Shown here piece after piece: positions 54,398 through 64,000 of a stretch of DNA of 64,000 nt. Position 1 is the stretch's first letter. Every line of letters starts with the position of its first letter. The stretch is from Variovorax brevis (GTDB lineage: Bacteria > Pseudomonadota > Gammaproteobacteria > Burkholderiales > Burkholderiaceae_C): contig NZ_JASZYG010000004.1 of NCBI RefSeq assembly GCF_030317105.1, positions 310,001 through 374,000 on the forward strand, written 5' to 3'. The notes beneath the pieces were generated by a model. It was not told where the DNA came from and did not search any database. It was given only the letters and a program-made list of their open reading frames with translations. The position numbers were made by a program, and so were the translations under genes.

Positions 54398-56773
54398 CTA
54401 CTGCACGCGCACGATGCTGGCCGGCTTGAACCCGAGGTCCGCCGCCTTGCCCTTGCGTCCGCGATGGGTGCGCGCATTGTTGAGCGAACGGATCTCCAGC
54501 GTTTCCTCGCGCTCCTTGCCGCCGCGGCCCACGCCGTCGATCTTCACGCTGCGGGTGTACGCCGCAGCGCCAGCCAGCGTGTCCTTGGCTTCGAGGTCGA
54601 TCAGGGTCAGCCCGCGTCCGCCCTTGGGCAGGGCCTTCAGCTCGCTGATCTCGAAGGTCAGGATGCGGCCGCCCGTCGATGCGCAGGCCACGTGCGTGGC
54701 AGCCGGCATCGGCTCGGCGCCGCTGGCACCGCTGACCAGCGAGGGCCGGCACAGCTGCTCGCCCTCGCCCACGTCGATGAAGGCCTTGCCGCCGCGCTGG
54801 CGTGACATCATGTTTTCCACCGTGGCGATGAAGCCGTAGCCGCCGCTGTTGGACAGCAGCACGCTGGCGCCGACCGGCCCGGCGAAATAGTGGGCCACGT
54901 GCGTGCCGCTTTCCAGTTCGATCAACGTCGTGACCGGCTGGCCGTCGCCGCGTGCACCCGGCAACGACGCCACCGGCACGGTGTAGACGCGCACGCTCTT
55001 GTCCTTGGCAGTGCCAAACACCAGCAGCGTGTCGACCGATCGGCACTCGAAGGCGCCGTACAGCCCGTCGCCCGACTTGAAGCTGTATTCCGGCGCCGGC
55101 GCGCCGACCGCGGGCCAGCCCTTTTGCGCGCGCACCCAGCCTTTTTGCGACACGATGACAGTGACGGGTTCGTCGACGACCCGCACTTCGGCCACCGCAC
55201 GCTTTTCGGCCTGGATCAGCGTGCGCCGCGGGTCTTCGAAGTTCTTCGCATCGGCTTCGATTTCCTTGATGAGCAGGCGGCGCAATGCGGCAGGGCTGCC
55301 GAGCACGTCTTCCAGCCTCTTCTGGTCTTCGCGCAGGCCCTTGAGCTCCTGCTCGATCTTGATGGCTTCCAGCCGCGCCAACTGGCGCAGGCGAATTTCA
55401 AGGATGTCTTCGGCCTGCCGCTCGCTCAGGCTGAAGCGCGCAATCAGCGCTGCCTTCGGATCTTCCGCCGCGCGGATGATGGCGATCACTTCGTCGATGT
55501 TGAGCAGCACCAGCTGCCGTCCTTCGAGGATGTGGATGCGGTCGAGTACCTTGTCGAGCCGGAACTGCGAGCGCTTTTGCACCGTCTGCTCGCGGAAGGC
55601 CACCCACTCCAGCAGCATCTGCCGCAAGGACTTCTGCACCGGCTTGCCGTCGATGCCCACCATCGTGAGGTTGATGGGCGACGAGCTTTCCAGCGAGGTG
55701 TGCGCCAGCAGCGTCTTGCTGAATTCGTCCTGGCTGATGCGGCTGGTCTTGGGTTCGAACACCAGGCGCACAGGCGCGTCCTTGCTCGATTCGTCGCGCA
55801 CCACGTCGAGCACCGCGAGCACCGTGGACTTGAGCTGCGTCTGCTCGGCCGTGAGTGCCTTCTTGCCGGCGCGCACTTTGGGGTTGGTGAGTTCCTCGAT
55901 TTCTTCCAGCACCTTCTGCGTGCTGACGCCCGGCGGCAGTTCGTTGACGACCAGTTGCCACTGGCCGCGGGCGAGGTCTTCGATCTTCCAGCGCGCGCGC
56001 ACCTTGAGCGAGCCGCGGCCCGTGCGGTAGGCGTCGGCGATGTCGCTCGCGCTGCTGATGATCTGCGCGCCACCCGGATAGTCGGGCCCCGGCACCATCG
56101 AGAAGAGTTCCTCGTCGCTGATCTTGCCGTTGTTCTTGATGATCGCGACGCAGGCGTCGGCGATCTCGCGCAAGTTGTGGCTGGGGATTTCGGTGGCCAG
56201 GCCGACCGCGATGCCGCTGGCGCCGTTGAGCAAGGCGAAGGGCAGGCGCGCTGGCAGCAGGCTCGGCTCTTCGGTGCTGCCGTCATAGTTGGGCACGAAG
56301 TTGACGGTGCCTTCGTCGATTTCGTCGAGCAGCAGGCTGGTGATGCGCGCCAGGCGCGCCTCGGTGTAGCGCATGGCCGCTGCGCCGTCGCCGTCGCGGC
56401 TGCCGAAGTTGCCTTGCCCGTCCACCAGCGGATAACGCTGCGAGAAGTCCTGCGCCATGCGCACCAGCGCGTCGTACGCGGCCTGGTCGCTGTGCGGGTG
56501 GAAACGGCCGAGCACGTCACCCACCACGCGCGCACTTTTCACCGGCTTGGCGCCGACGGTGCCGTTGGCGCCGCCGTACCCGAGCCCCATGCGCGACATC
56601 GAATAAAGAATGCGGCGCTGCACGGGCTTTTGCCCGTCGGAGACGTCAGGCAGTGCGCGGCCCTTGACCACGCTGAGCGCGTATTCAAGATAAGCCTGCT
56701 GCGCGTAGTCCGCCAGCGTGAGACCGGTGTCGTCGTCCGGCGGTGGGAGATCCAGCATTGATTGGGAGTCCAT
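54398..56773 (-). CDS. parC: DNA topoisomerase IV subunit A
   Basis: Breaks and rejoins DNA in the decatenating topoisomerase with ParE. It is 791 residues. The catalytic Tyr is Y136 in [10 protein letters not shown], with the QRR and [18 protein letters not shown] region (winged-helix domain) ahead of it. The coiled-coil/tower region runs about 340-500, and the C-terminal blades (about 510-791) have degenerate GyrA-box-like repeats. The start at 56773 ([15 protein letters not shown]) precedes the conserved [16 protein letters not shown]. It is separated from parE by a lytic transglycosylase gene. Confidence 0.95.
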   Translation of the reverse strand: MDSQSMLDLPPPDDDTGLTLADYAQQAYLEYALSVVKGRALPDVSDGQKPVQRRILYSMSRMGLGYGGANGTVGAKPVKSARVVGDVLGRFHPHSDQAAYDALVRMAQDFSQRYPLVDGQGNFGSRDGDGAAAMRYTEARLARITSLLLDEIDEGTVNFVPNYDGSTEEPSLLPARLPFALLNGASGIAVGLATEIPSHNLREIADACVAIIKNNGKISDEELFSMVPGPDYPGGAQIISSASDIADAYRTGRGSLKVRARWKIEDLARGQWQLVVNELPPGVSTQKVLEEIEELTNPKVRAGKKALTAEQTQLKSTVLAVLDVVRDESSKDAPVRLVFEPKTSRISQDEFSKTLLAHTSLESSSPINLTMVGIDGKPVQKSLRQMLLEWVAFREQTVQKRSQFRLDKVLDRIHILEGRQLVLLNIDEVIAIIRAAEDPKAALIARFSLSERQAEDILEIRLRQLARLEAIKIEQELKGLREDQKRLEDVLGSPAALRRLLIKEIEADAKNFEDPRRTLIQAEKRAVAEVRVVDEPVTVIVSQKGWVRAQKGWPAVGAPAPEYSFKSGDGLYGAFECRSVDTLLVFGTAKDKSVRVYTVPVASLPGARGDGQPVTTLIELESGTHVAHYFAGPVGASVLLSNSGGYGFIATVENMMSRQRGGKAFIDVGEGEQLCRPSLVSGASGAEPMPAATHVACASTGGRILTFEISELKALPKGGRGLTLIDLEAKDTLAGAAAYTRSVKIDGVGRGGKEREETLEIRSLNNARTHRGRKGKAADLGFKPASIVRVQ

Positions 56774-56799
56774 CTTCTTCTGTCGCTTGTGTTCAGTAT

Positions 56800-57660
56800 T
56801 TATTCGTTGGCCGGTTGCGTTGGCGCGGCCGGCGGGTCGGGCATGTCCGGCATTCTGGCCGGCTGCGCGGGCGGCAAGTTGCCGCGCCCGATCGCGCCGC
56901 CCATTTCCATGTGGACCCGACCGGGCGCCTTGCCGCCGCGCGTGCCGCCCGGGACGGCGATGCCTCCGGCCGTCGGCTTGAGGTACGCATACAACTGCAG
57001 CACCGTCGCCACGTAGTTCTGCGTCTCGGGATAGTTCGGAATCTTGTTGCCAGCCCGCTGCACCGCGCCCTCGCCCGCGTTGTACGCAGCGAGTGCGAGT
57101 TCGATCTGGCCGGGAAACATCGCGATCAGATCACGCAAGTAGCGCGAGCCTGTCGAAATATTGAGCTTCGGATCAAACAACTTCTGCTCGATCGCCCCGC
57201 GCGCGTCGGTGCGAACGCCGTAGCGCTGCGCAGTGTCGGGCATGACCTGCATCAGCCCGATGGCGCCCTTGGGCGACACGGCCTGCGAATCGAAACCCGA
57301 CTCCGTGGCGATCAATGCCTGCAGCAATTCATAGTCGATCGAATGCGTGCGCGACGCATCGCGCAAGGCTGCCTTCGCAATCTTGTAGCCGGGCGACGCA
57401 TTGAACAGCGTCAGCAAGGTCTGCGACGCCGGTGGCACGCCCGCATTTCGGGCGTCCCGCTTCGCACTCCTGCCCAAGGGCGCAACGCCCTTGGCCGTGT
57501 CGAAACTTTGACCCGCGCGAAAGAACAATTGATAGCGCGAATCCAGCGGCTCCGATGCGAAATGCGCTACGCCCCTGGCATCCACGTAACCGTAGATGTC
57601 CGCGGCATGCACCCAGGGCGACAGCGCAACAACCCAGAGCGCGACGAGCAGGGAGCGCAT
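56800..57660 (-). CDS. Lytic transglycosylase (SLT domain) with DUF4124
   Basis: A 286-residue exported murein hydrolase. The signal peptide is [19 protein letters not shown] (cleavage after VHA). A DUF4124-like N-terminal segment follows ([18 protein letters not shown]), then the SLT domain (about 105-225) with catalytic E120 in [30 protein letters not shown] and [10 protein letters not shown] at its end. The tail is Gly/Pro-rich. ATG 57660 gives a clean signal; a GTG six codons earlier is the alternative. It lies between parE and parC, with 41- and 26-base gaps, so it is probably transcribed with them. Confidence 0.9.
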   Translation of the reverse strand: MRSLLVALWVVALSPWVHAADIYGYVDARGVAHFASEPLDSRYQLFFRAGQSFDTAKGVAPLGRSAKRDARNAGVPPASQTLLTLFNASPGYKIAKAALRDASRTHSIDYELLQALIATESGFDSQAVSPKGAIGLMQVMPDTAQRYGVRTDARGAIEQKLFDPKLNISTGSRYLRDLIAMFPGQIELALAAYNAGEGAVQRAGNKIPNYPETQNYVATVLQLYAYLKPTAGGIAVPGGTRGGKAPGRVHMEMGGAIGRGNLPPAQPARMPDMPDPPAAPTQPANE

Positions 57661-57701
57661 TGTTTTCACCGGCCTCACGAAACGAGCAAGTCGAGGGTGA
57701 A

Positions 57702-59708
<2,007 letters not shown>

Positions 59709-59777
59709 GGTGGCGGATTGTAGTCAGCCGCACCGGAAATAACTGGATATCCATCCAGCCGTCGAGCGTGACTGCTT

Positions 59778-60452
59778 TCAGGGAGCAGAAATCGCAGCGT
59801 TCAGGCGCTGTGCTTCCTGACCCATCACAGACAGCAGGGCCTCGATGCCGACCGCAAAGGTCGTGTCCCATTGCGAGGGCTGAAAGAACTTCCCCGCGCT
59901 GATCAACCGCGGGCACTCCCGCATCACGAACTCGTCGCTGACCGGATCGGCCGCCGACGGGCCCTTGGCATAGCCCGAGGTCTCGTCAAGCCCGGCGCCC
60001 GTGACGTAGTAGCCGATCGCACGGAAGTAGCGCGCCGACACTTCGGGGTCTTGCACGACGGCCTGGATCAGCGTCAGGATGGACTCGATGAAGCACACCC
60101 CCGTGGGCGTGTTGAGTCGGTGCACCGCGATCAGCGGATACAGCGCCGGAAAGCGGTGCGCCATGGCCCGGTAGCCGTAGATCGCGTGGCGCACGCGCTC
60201 CATCGGCGTCAGGTCAACGGGCGGGTTTTCCAGCGACGAAAGCGCATGGTCGACCATGGCGTCAAGAAGATGCTGCTTGCTCGGGAAGTGGTGGTAGAGG
60301 CTCATCGCCTCCCGGCCCAAGCGCAGGCCCACCTTGCGCATGCTCAGCGCGGGCAGCCCATCCGCCGCGACCTCGTCGAGTGCTGCCTGCAAGATGCGCT
60401 GGGCCGACAGGGGCTCAGCCCCACCGTCTCCATTCTTTTTGCTCAATGCCAT
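59778..60452 (-). CDS. TetR family transcription regulator
   Basis: A 224-residue repressor-type regulator. The N-terminal helix-turn-helix (about 15-62) is LSAQRILQAALDEVAADGLPALSMRKVGLRLGREAMSLYHHFP in overlapping pieces, the canonical TetR layout ending SLYHHFPSKQHLLDAMV. The C-terminal ligand domain (about 80-220) is all-helical and resembles TetR_C types controlling lipid or drug genes. It is divergent from a fatty acid hydroxylase gene across 68 bases carrying two perfect copies of a palindrome, so it most likely represses both itself and that gene. Confidence 0.92.
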   Translation of the reverse strand: MALSKKNGDGGAEPLSAQRILQAALDEVAADGLPALSMRKVGLRLGREAMSLYHHFPSKQHLLDAMVDHALSSLENPPVDLTPMERVRHAIYGYRAMAHRFPALYPLIAVHRLNTPTGVCFIESILTLIQAVVQDPEVSARYFRAIGYYVTGAGLDETSGYAKGPSAADPVSDEFVMRECPRLISAGKFFQPSQWDTTFAVGIEALLSVMGQEAQRLNAAISAP

Positions 60453-60461
60453 GCTTGAAAT

Positions 60462-60506
60462 CTTACAGCGTAAGGTCTAGACTTTGCTCAAACCTTACAG
60501 CGTAAG
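60462..60506. promoter_or_regulatory. Paired TetR operators CTTACAGCGTAAG
   Basis: The 13-base palindrome CTTACAGCGTAAG occurs twice without mismatch, at 60462-60474 and 60494-60506, centres 32 bases apart (three helical turns). They fill the gap between the TetR start (60452) and the fatty acid hydroxylase start (60521). The second copy is followed by the AAAGGAG ribosome site. Arms CTTAC/GTAAG are typical of TetR-family sites. Confidence 0.85.
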
Positions 60507-60520
60507 AAAGGAGCCTCTCC

Positions 60521-61318
60521 ATGGAAACCGTCGATCTCGTCGGCCTTCTGGTGCCGGTCACTTATCTGTTGATGCTGGCGGTCGAAACACGCTGGCCGGC
60601 GCGTGCCTTCCCGGCACGACGCGGGTGGCGATGGCTCGGGGTTGGCTTTCTGGTGTTGATCGGGACGGCGGGCGCCGTCGTGCCGATGCTGCTGCCGCTC
60701 TCCTGGATGGAAGCGCACCGCTGGATGGACGGCACGCGCCTGGGTGTGGTCGGCGGCACCGCCCTCGGCTGGTTCGTGCTGTCGGGCCTGGCGTACGTCT
60801 GGCATCGCGCGGAGCACACGTTTTCGCCGCTGTGGCGTTTCGGCCATCAGGTGCATCACGGTCCGCAACGCGTCGACATCTCCGGCTCGACGCTGTTCCA
60901 CCCGGCAGAAATGATCGTGCAGGTGCTGTTGCAGCTTTTCGTGACGGTCATCGTGCTCGGGCTCGACCCGCTGGCGGCGGCACTGGTGGGCTATGTGGCC
61001 GCCTTCTACGGCATGTTCCAGCACTGGAACGTGCGCACGCCGCAGTGGCTGGGCTACATCATCCAGCGGCCCGAAGCGCATTGCGTTCACCATCGCCAGG
61101 GCGTGCACGCCTGGAACTACGGCGACTTGCCGCTGTGGGACCTGCTGATGGGCACCTTTCGCAATCCGCGCGAGTTTCGCGGCGAGTGCGGTTTCGAGAC
61201 GCCCGCCGACCGTCGCCTGGGTGCGATGCTGGCGTGGCGCGACGTGAACGCACCGGTGTACGGCGCGGGCAGCCGGGGCGCGGCGCCCTCCGCCGCCGCC
61301 CATGGAACGGTCGCATGA
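60521..61318 (+). CDS. Sterol desaturase/fatty acid hydroxylase family membrane protein
   Basis: A 265-residue di-iron membrane enzyme. Four or five hydrophobic segments surround the histidine clusters HRAEH (near residue 95), HQVHH (near 110), and HCVHH with the following VHAWNYGD (near 190), the complete His set for the iron pair. It would hydroxylate or desaturate a lipid; the substrate is unknown. AAAGGAG lies eight bases before the ATG. Its promoter is overlapped by two TetR operators, so expression should be induced by the regulator's ligand. A terminator follows. Confidence 0.9.
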   Translation: METVDLVGLLVPVTYLLMLAVETRWPARAFPARRGWRWLGVGFLVLIGTAGAVVPMLLPLSWMEAHRWMDGTRLGVVGGTALGWFVLSGLAYVWHRAEHTFSPLWRFGHQVHHGPQRVDISGSTLFHPAEMIVQVLLQLFVTVIVLGLDPLAAALVGYVAAFYGMFQHWNVRTPQWLGYIIQRPEAHCVHHRQGVHAWNYGDLPLWDLLMGTFRNPREFRGECGFETPADRRLGAMLAWRDVNAPVYGAGSRGAAPSAAAHGTVA

Positions 61319-61388
61319 ACGGGACTCCGGCGCGCCAGCGATGCTGATACGGCATCAAAGCGCGGGCGATATTTCAACAATCGGGAAT

Positions 61389-61418
61389 GCCCCGCAGGCC
61401 GCGGCCTGAGGGGCTTTT
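61389..61418 (+). terminator. Rho-independent terminator after the fatty acid hydroxylase gene
   Basis: GCCCCGCAGG (61389-61398), loop CCGCGG, and CCTGAGGGGC (61405-61414) form a 10-position stem with one G-A mismatch, followed by TTTT. It lies 70 bases after the hydroxylase stop and 17 bases before the MFS start, which also argues against the longer MFS reading that would begin inside it. Confidence 0.7.
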
Positions 61419-61434
61419 GGGTACATTGGCCGGC

Positions 61435-62661
61435 ATGCGTTCCACCACCGGCCAAGCCCTCAGCCTCAAGCAGGTGCTGCTTTGCGGCGCCATGATCGTC
61501 ACCCTTTCAATGGGCATCCGCCACGGCTTCGGCCTGTGGCTGCAACCGATCACGCAGGCGCAGGACTGGTCACGGCAAACCTTCTCGCTGGCGCTGGCCA
61601 TCCAGAACCTGTCGTGGGGCGTGATGGGCATCTTCGCGGGCATGCTGGCCGACAAGCTGGGTGCATCGAAGGTGCTGGTGATCGGCGCGGTCGTCTATGC
61701 CCTGGGCCTCGTGGGCATGGCGCTGTCGACGACGCCGCTGCTCTTTGCACTGACCACGGGCGTGCTCATCGGCGCCGCGCAGGCCGGCACCACCTACGCC
61801 GTGATCTACGGCGTGATCGGGCGGCAGATTCCGGCTGAAAAGCGTTCGTGGGCCATGGGCGTCGCAGCGGCTGCGGGCTCTTTCGGCCAGTTCCTCATGG
61901 TGCCGGTCGAAGGCCAGTTGATCGGCCATTTCGGCTGGCAGACCGCCCTGCTGGTGCTCGCGGCGGCCTCGCTCCTCATCGTGCCGCTGGCGGCAGGGCT
62001 GCGCGAACCGCAGCATGGCGCGAATGGTGCCGCGCCGCGCACCCAGACCATCGCACAGGCGATTTCCGAAGCCTTTCGCTACCCGAGCTTCAGGCTGCTG
62101 ATGGCGGGCTACTTTGTCTGCGGATTCCAGGTGGTGTTCATCGGCGTTCACATGCCCAGCTACCTGCGCGACAAGGGCCTGTCGCCCGATGTGGCCAGCT
62201 ACGCGCTGGCGCTGATCGGGCTGTTCAACGTGTTCGGCACCTACATCGCCGGCTCGCTCGGCCAACGCCTGGCGCGCCGCAAGATCCTCGCGGCCATCTA
62301 CTTCGGGCGCTCGATTGCGATTGCGGCCTTTCTCATCGCGCCGATCTCGCCGCTGTCGGTCTATGTGTTTGCGGCGGTGATCGGCTTCCTGTGGCTGTCG
62401 ACCGTGCCGCCGACCAACGCCATCGTGGCCAACATCTTCGGCGTGGCGCACCTGTCGATGCTCAGCGGCTTTGCCTTTTTCGGCCACCAGATCGGCTCCT
62501 TCCTGGGCGTCTGGCTGGGTGGCTTCCTGTACGACCGCACGGGGAGCTACGACATCGTCTGGTACATCTCGATTGCCTTGGGCGTGCTCGCAGCGCTGGT
62601 AAACCTGCCGGTGCGCGAATCGGCCATCGTGCGGCCGGTGCCCACGCCACAGCCCGCCTGA
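61435..62661 (+). CDS. MFS transporter
   Basis: A 408-residue major facilitator with about twelve hydrophobic helices. The N-terminal half shows SMGIRHGFGLWLQPITQAQDWSR and the loop 2-3 motif GMLADKLGASKVLV; the second half begins after a basic loop near residue 210 (RYPSFRLLMAGYFVCGFQVVFIGVHMP). The TM1 sequence and GFGLWLQP resemble the oxalate/formate-monocarboxylate type of MFS. The ATG at 61435 is used because an earlier in-frame start lies in the preceding terminator. Substrate unknown. Confidence 0.88.
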   Translation: MRSTTGQALSLKQVLLCGAMIVTLSMGIRHGFGLWLQPITQAQDWSRQTFSLALAIQNLSWGVMGIFAGMLADKLGASKVLVIGAVVYALGLVGMALSTTPLLFALTTGVLIGAAQAGTTYAVIYGVIGRQIPAEKRSWAMGVAAAAGSFGQFLMVPVEGQLIGHFGWQTALLVLAAASLLIVPLAAGLREPQHGANGAAPRTQTIAQAISEAFRYPSFRLLMAGYFVCGFQVVFIGVHMPSYLRDKGLSPDVASYALALIGLFNVFGTYIAGSLGQRLARRKILAAIYFGRSIAIAAFLIAPISPLSVYVFAAVIGFLWLSTVPPTNAIVANIFGVAHLSMLSGFAFFGHQIGSFLGVWLGGFLYDRTGSYDIVWYISIALGVLAALVNLPVRESAIVRPVPTPQPA

Positions 62662-62673
62662 GGACACGCTGAA

Positions 62674-62814
62674 ATGCGAAGCCACACACGTCACCGTGTC
62701 GAGCGCACAGCCTGGTTCGTTGCCGCCGCAGCAGCGCTTGCGGGCGTGTTCGTGCTCTACACGCGGCCCGGCTTCCTGGTGACCCTGGTCGATCAAATCT
62801 GGGCCTGCTTTTGA
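62674..62814 (+). CDS. 46-residue single-pass membrane peptide
   Basis: A short open frame between the MFS and methyltransferase genes encodes 46 residues. They are a basic N-terminus MRSHTRHRVERTAW, one hydrophobic helix (about residues 14-30, FVAAAAALAGVFVLYT) and LVTLVDQIWACF. The stop TGA (62812-62814) overlaps the TTG start of the methyltransferase (62811), suggesting translational coupling and thus real expression. ACACGCTGAA gives only a weak ribosome site. Similar short membrane peptides precede methyltransferases in related genomes as far as I can recall; no function is known. Confidence 0.55.
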   Translation: MRSHTRHRVERTAWFVAAAAALAGVFVLYTRPGFLVTLVDQIWACF

Positions 62815-63359
62815 GCGGCCCGCACGACGCCCTCGCCGCATCGGGCTGGATCGCCCGGTGGACGCACTTGGTGCCGCCCGGCGGCACCGTCCTCGACGTG
62901 GCCTGCGGTTCCGGTCGCCACATGCGCTGGTTCGCAGACAAGGGATTTGTAACGACCGGCGTTGATCGCTCAAGCGACGCCCTGGCCTCGGCCGGCGCTT
63001 TCGGACGCACCGTGCTGGCGGACATCGAGTCGGGCCCTTGGCCCTTTGACGGCAAGGCGTTCGACGCGGTGGTCGTCACCAATTACCTCTGGCGCGAGCG
63101 CTTGCCCGACGTCGTCGCCGCGCTCGCGCCGGGCGGCGTGCTGCTCTACGAAACTTTTGCACAGGGCAACGAGACCGTGGGCAAGCCGTCGCGGCCGGAC
63201 TTCCTGCTGGCGCCGGGCGAACTCCTGCGCGCCTGCGCCGGCCTGCGCATCGTGGCTTATGAAGACGGGTTCCTGCCCGATCCCGACCGCTTCGTGCAGC
63301 GAATCGCGGCCGTTCGCCCCGAAAGCCAAGCTTCAGGGCCGCCGCGCCACTTGCTGTAG
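62811..63359 (+). CDS. Class I SAM-dependent methyltransferase
   Basis: A 182-residue methyltransferase with Rossmann-type SAM site: motif I VLDVACGSGRHMRWF (near residue 28), an acidic residue after strand 2 in TGVDRSS, and motif IV FDAVVVTNYLWRERL. The C-terminal part FAQGNETVGKPSRPDFLLAPGEL resembles the TehB-like/tellurite-resistance methyltransferase group. The start is the TTG at 62811 overlapping the upstream stop; no ATG or GTG suits the fold. The substrate is not predictable. Confidence 0.82.
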   Translation: MSGPHDALAASGWIARWTHLVPPGGTVLDVACGSGRHMRWFADKGFVTTGVDRSSDALASAGAFGRTVLADIESGPWPFDGKAFDAVVVTNYLWRERLPDVVAALAPGGVLLYETFAQGNETVGKPSRPDFLLAPGELLRACAGLRIVAYEDGFLPDPDRFVQRIAAVRPESQASGPPRHLL

Positions 63360-63428
63360 CCGCACCGGCCGCGGGTCCGAATAACACGTATCACCCGAGA
63401 CGCGCAAGGTCAAGTGCCCAAGGTTCAT

Positions 63429-63434
63429 TAGAAT
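63429..63434 (+). promoter_or_regulatory. Candidate -10 element of dapA
   Basis: TAGAAT lies 34 bases before the dapA start in the 108-base gap after the methyltransferase. No convincing -35 hexamer stands 16-18 bases upstream, so only the -10 is proposed. Confidence 0.3.
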
Positions 63435-63467
63435 AGGTACTTTTCGTCCTCCCAAAGAGACACTCCC

Positions 63468-64000
63468 TTGCAGCAACTGACTGGCAGCATCGTCGCGCTC
63501 ATCACGCCGATGCACGAAGACGGCAGCGTCGACTATCCGGCCCTGCGCCGACTCATCGACTGGCACATTGAAGAAGGCACCGACTGCCTTGGCGTCGTTG
63601 GCACGACCGGTGAATCCCCGACGGTCGACGTCGAGGAACACTGCGAAATCATTCGCGTCTCGGTCGAGCAGGCCAAGGGCCGCGTGCCCGTCATGGCGGG
63701 TTGCGGGGCCAATTCCACCCGCGAAGCCATCGAACTCGCCAAATTCGCCAAGGGCGTGGGCGCCGATTCGCAACTGCAAGTGGTGCCCTACTACAACAAG
63801 CCGACGCAAGAAGGCCAGTACCAGCATTTCAAGGCCATCGCAGAAGCGGTGGGCGACCTGCCGACGGTGCTCTACAACGTGCCCGGCCGCAGCGTGGCCG
63901 ATATGGCGCACGAAACAGTCCTGCGCCTGGCGCAGGTGCCGGGCATCATCGGCATCAAGGAAGCCACGGGCAACATCGAGCGTGCGCAATGGCTCATCCG
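63468..64000 (+). CDS. dapA: 4-hydroxy-tetrahydrodipicolinate synthase (3'-truncated by window edge)
   Basis: Condenses pyruvate with aspartate semialdehyde in the lysine/diaminopimelate pathway. The first 177 codons are visible, about 60 percent of the family length of ~292. TTG start gives [19 protein letters not shown], matching DapA N-termini, with AAAGAGA upstream. Active-site features seen: GTTGES (Thr pair), [21 protein letters not shown] (Tyr and Arg) and the Schiff-base Lys in GIKEATG. The frame runs open to the window end. Confidence 0.95.
   Translation, partial: MQQLTGSIVALITPMHEDGSVDYPALRRLIDWHIEEGTDCLGVVGTTGESPTVDVEEHCEIIRVSVEQAKGRVPVMAGCGANSTREAIELAKFAKGVGADSQLQVVPYYNKPTQEGQYQHFKAIAEAVGDLPTVLYNVPGRSVADMAHETVLRLAQVPGIIGIKEATGNIERAQWLI

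Noticed and set aside
61387..61434. Longer N-terminus for the MFS transporter
   Set aside because: The extra codons lie in a clear rho-independent hairpin and add a Pro/Arg-rich segment ahead of the first membrane helix.

Overview
The window is about 64 kb of GC-rich, densely coded chromosome. Gene content (trmJ-cysE-suhB neighbourhood, parE-transglycosylase-parC, RcoM-type CO sensor, FUSC and RND efflux, LytS/LytTR signalling) and codon use point to a betaproteobacterium of the Burkholderiales, most likely the Comamonadaceae and close to Variovorax. This placement is by protein resemblance only; no rRNA or tRNA gene is visible. No gap between genes exceeds about 270 bases, and there is no insertion sequence, prophage or CRISPR array.

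Layout. 1-7.2 kb: the 3' part of an ALDH7-type aldehyde dehydrogenase, cysE, trmJ, suhB, then a FUSC transporter translationally coupled to an MscS channel. 7.2-10.3 kb: a small stress-type group (secreted protein, KGG-like basic protein, YdaD/YghA-type SDR, GAF-like remnant) and a flavin reductase behind a three-copy operator-like motif. 10.4-16.1 kb: mutS, an Anbu proteasome-like protease, an alpha/beta hydrolase, a single-Cys exported MsrA and a small secreted protein. 16.1-27.4 kb, minus strand: uppP, a degenerate orphan histidine-kinase ATPase domain and a complete MdtABC-like RND operon with NodT-type outer-membrane factor. 27.5-31.3 kb: membrane proteins, a 2TM/LytS/LytTR signalling cassette and two small secreted proteins, one built of 15-residue Pro-Tyr repeats. 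31.4-38.4 kb: glnS, an MNT antitoxin-like gene with a decapitated HEPN partner, an M23 peptidase, two Mrr-like paralogues (one apparently dead) around an inverted deacylase, and the ylqF GTPase.

38.5-47.7 kb is the centrepiece: an RcoM-type heme-PAS/LytTR regulator followed by coxM-S-L-G-D-E-F and a MocA-like gene. CoxL carries the AYRCSFR signature of form I aerobic CO dehydrogenase, so the cluster should encode a CO-regulated Mo-Cu CO dehydrogenase with its membrane recruitment and cofactor-maturation factors. A short array of TTCRTG direct repeats between rcoM and coxM is a candidate RcoM operator. No RuBisCO is in the window, so the host could be a carboxydovore using CO as a supplementary electron donor.

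47.7-64 kb: a BamE-like secreted protein, a D-amino-acid transaminase, an HPF-like protein, then a long minus-strand run (SDR, gshA, carboxylesterase, YhcG nuclease, small membrane protein, parC, lytic transglycosylase, parE), a TetR/fatty-acid-hydroxylase pair with two perfect operators, an MFS transporter, a 46-residue membrane peptide coupled to a methyltransferase, and the 5' part of dapA.
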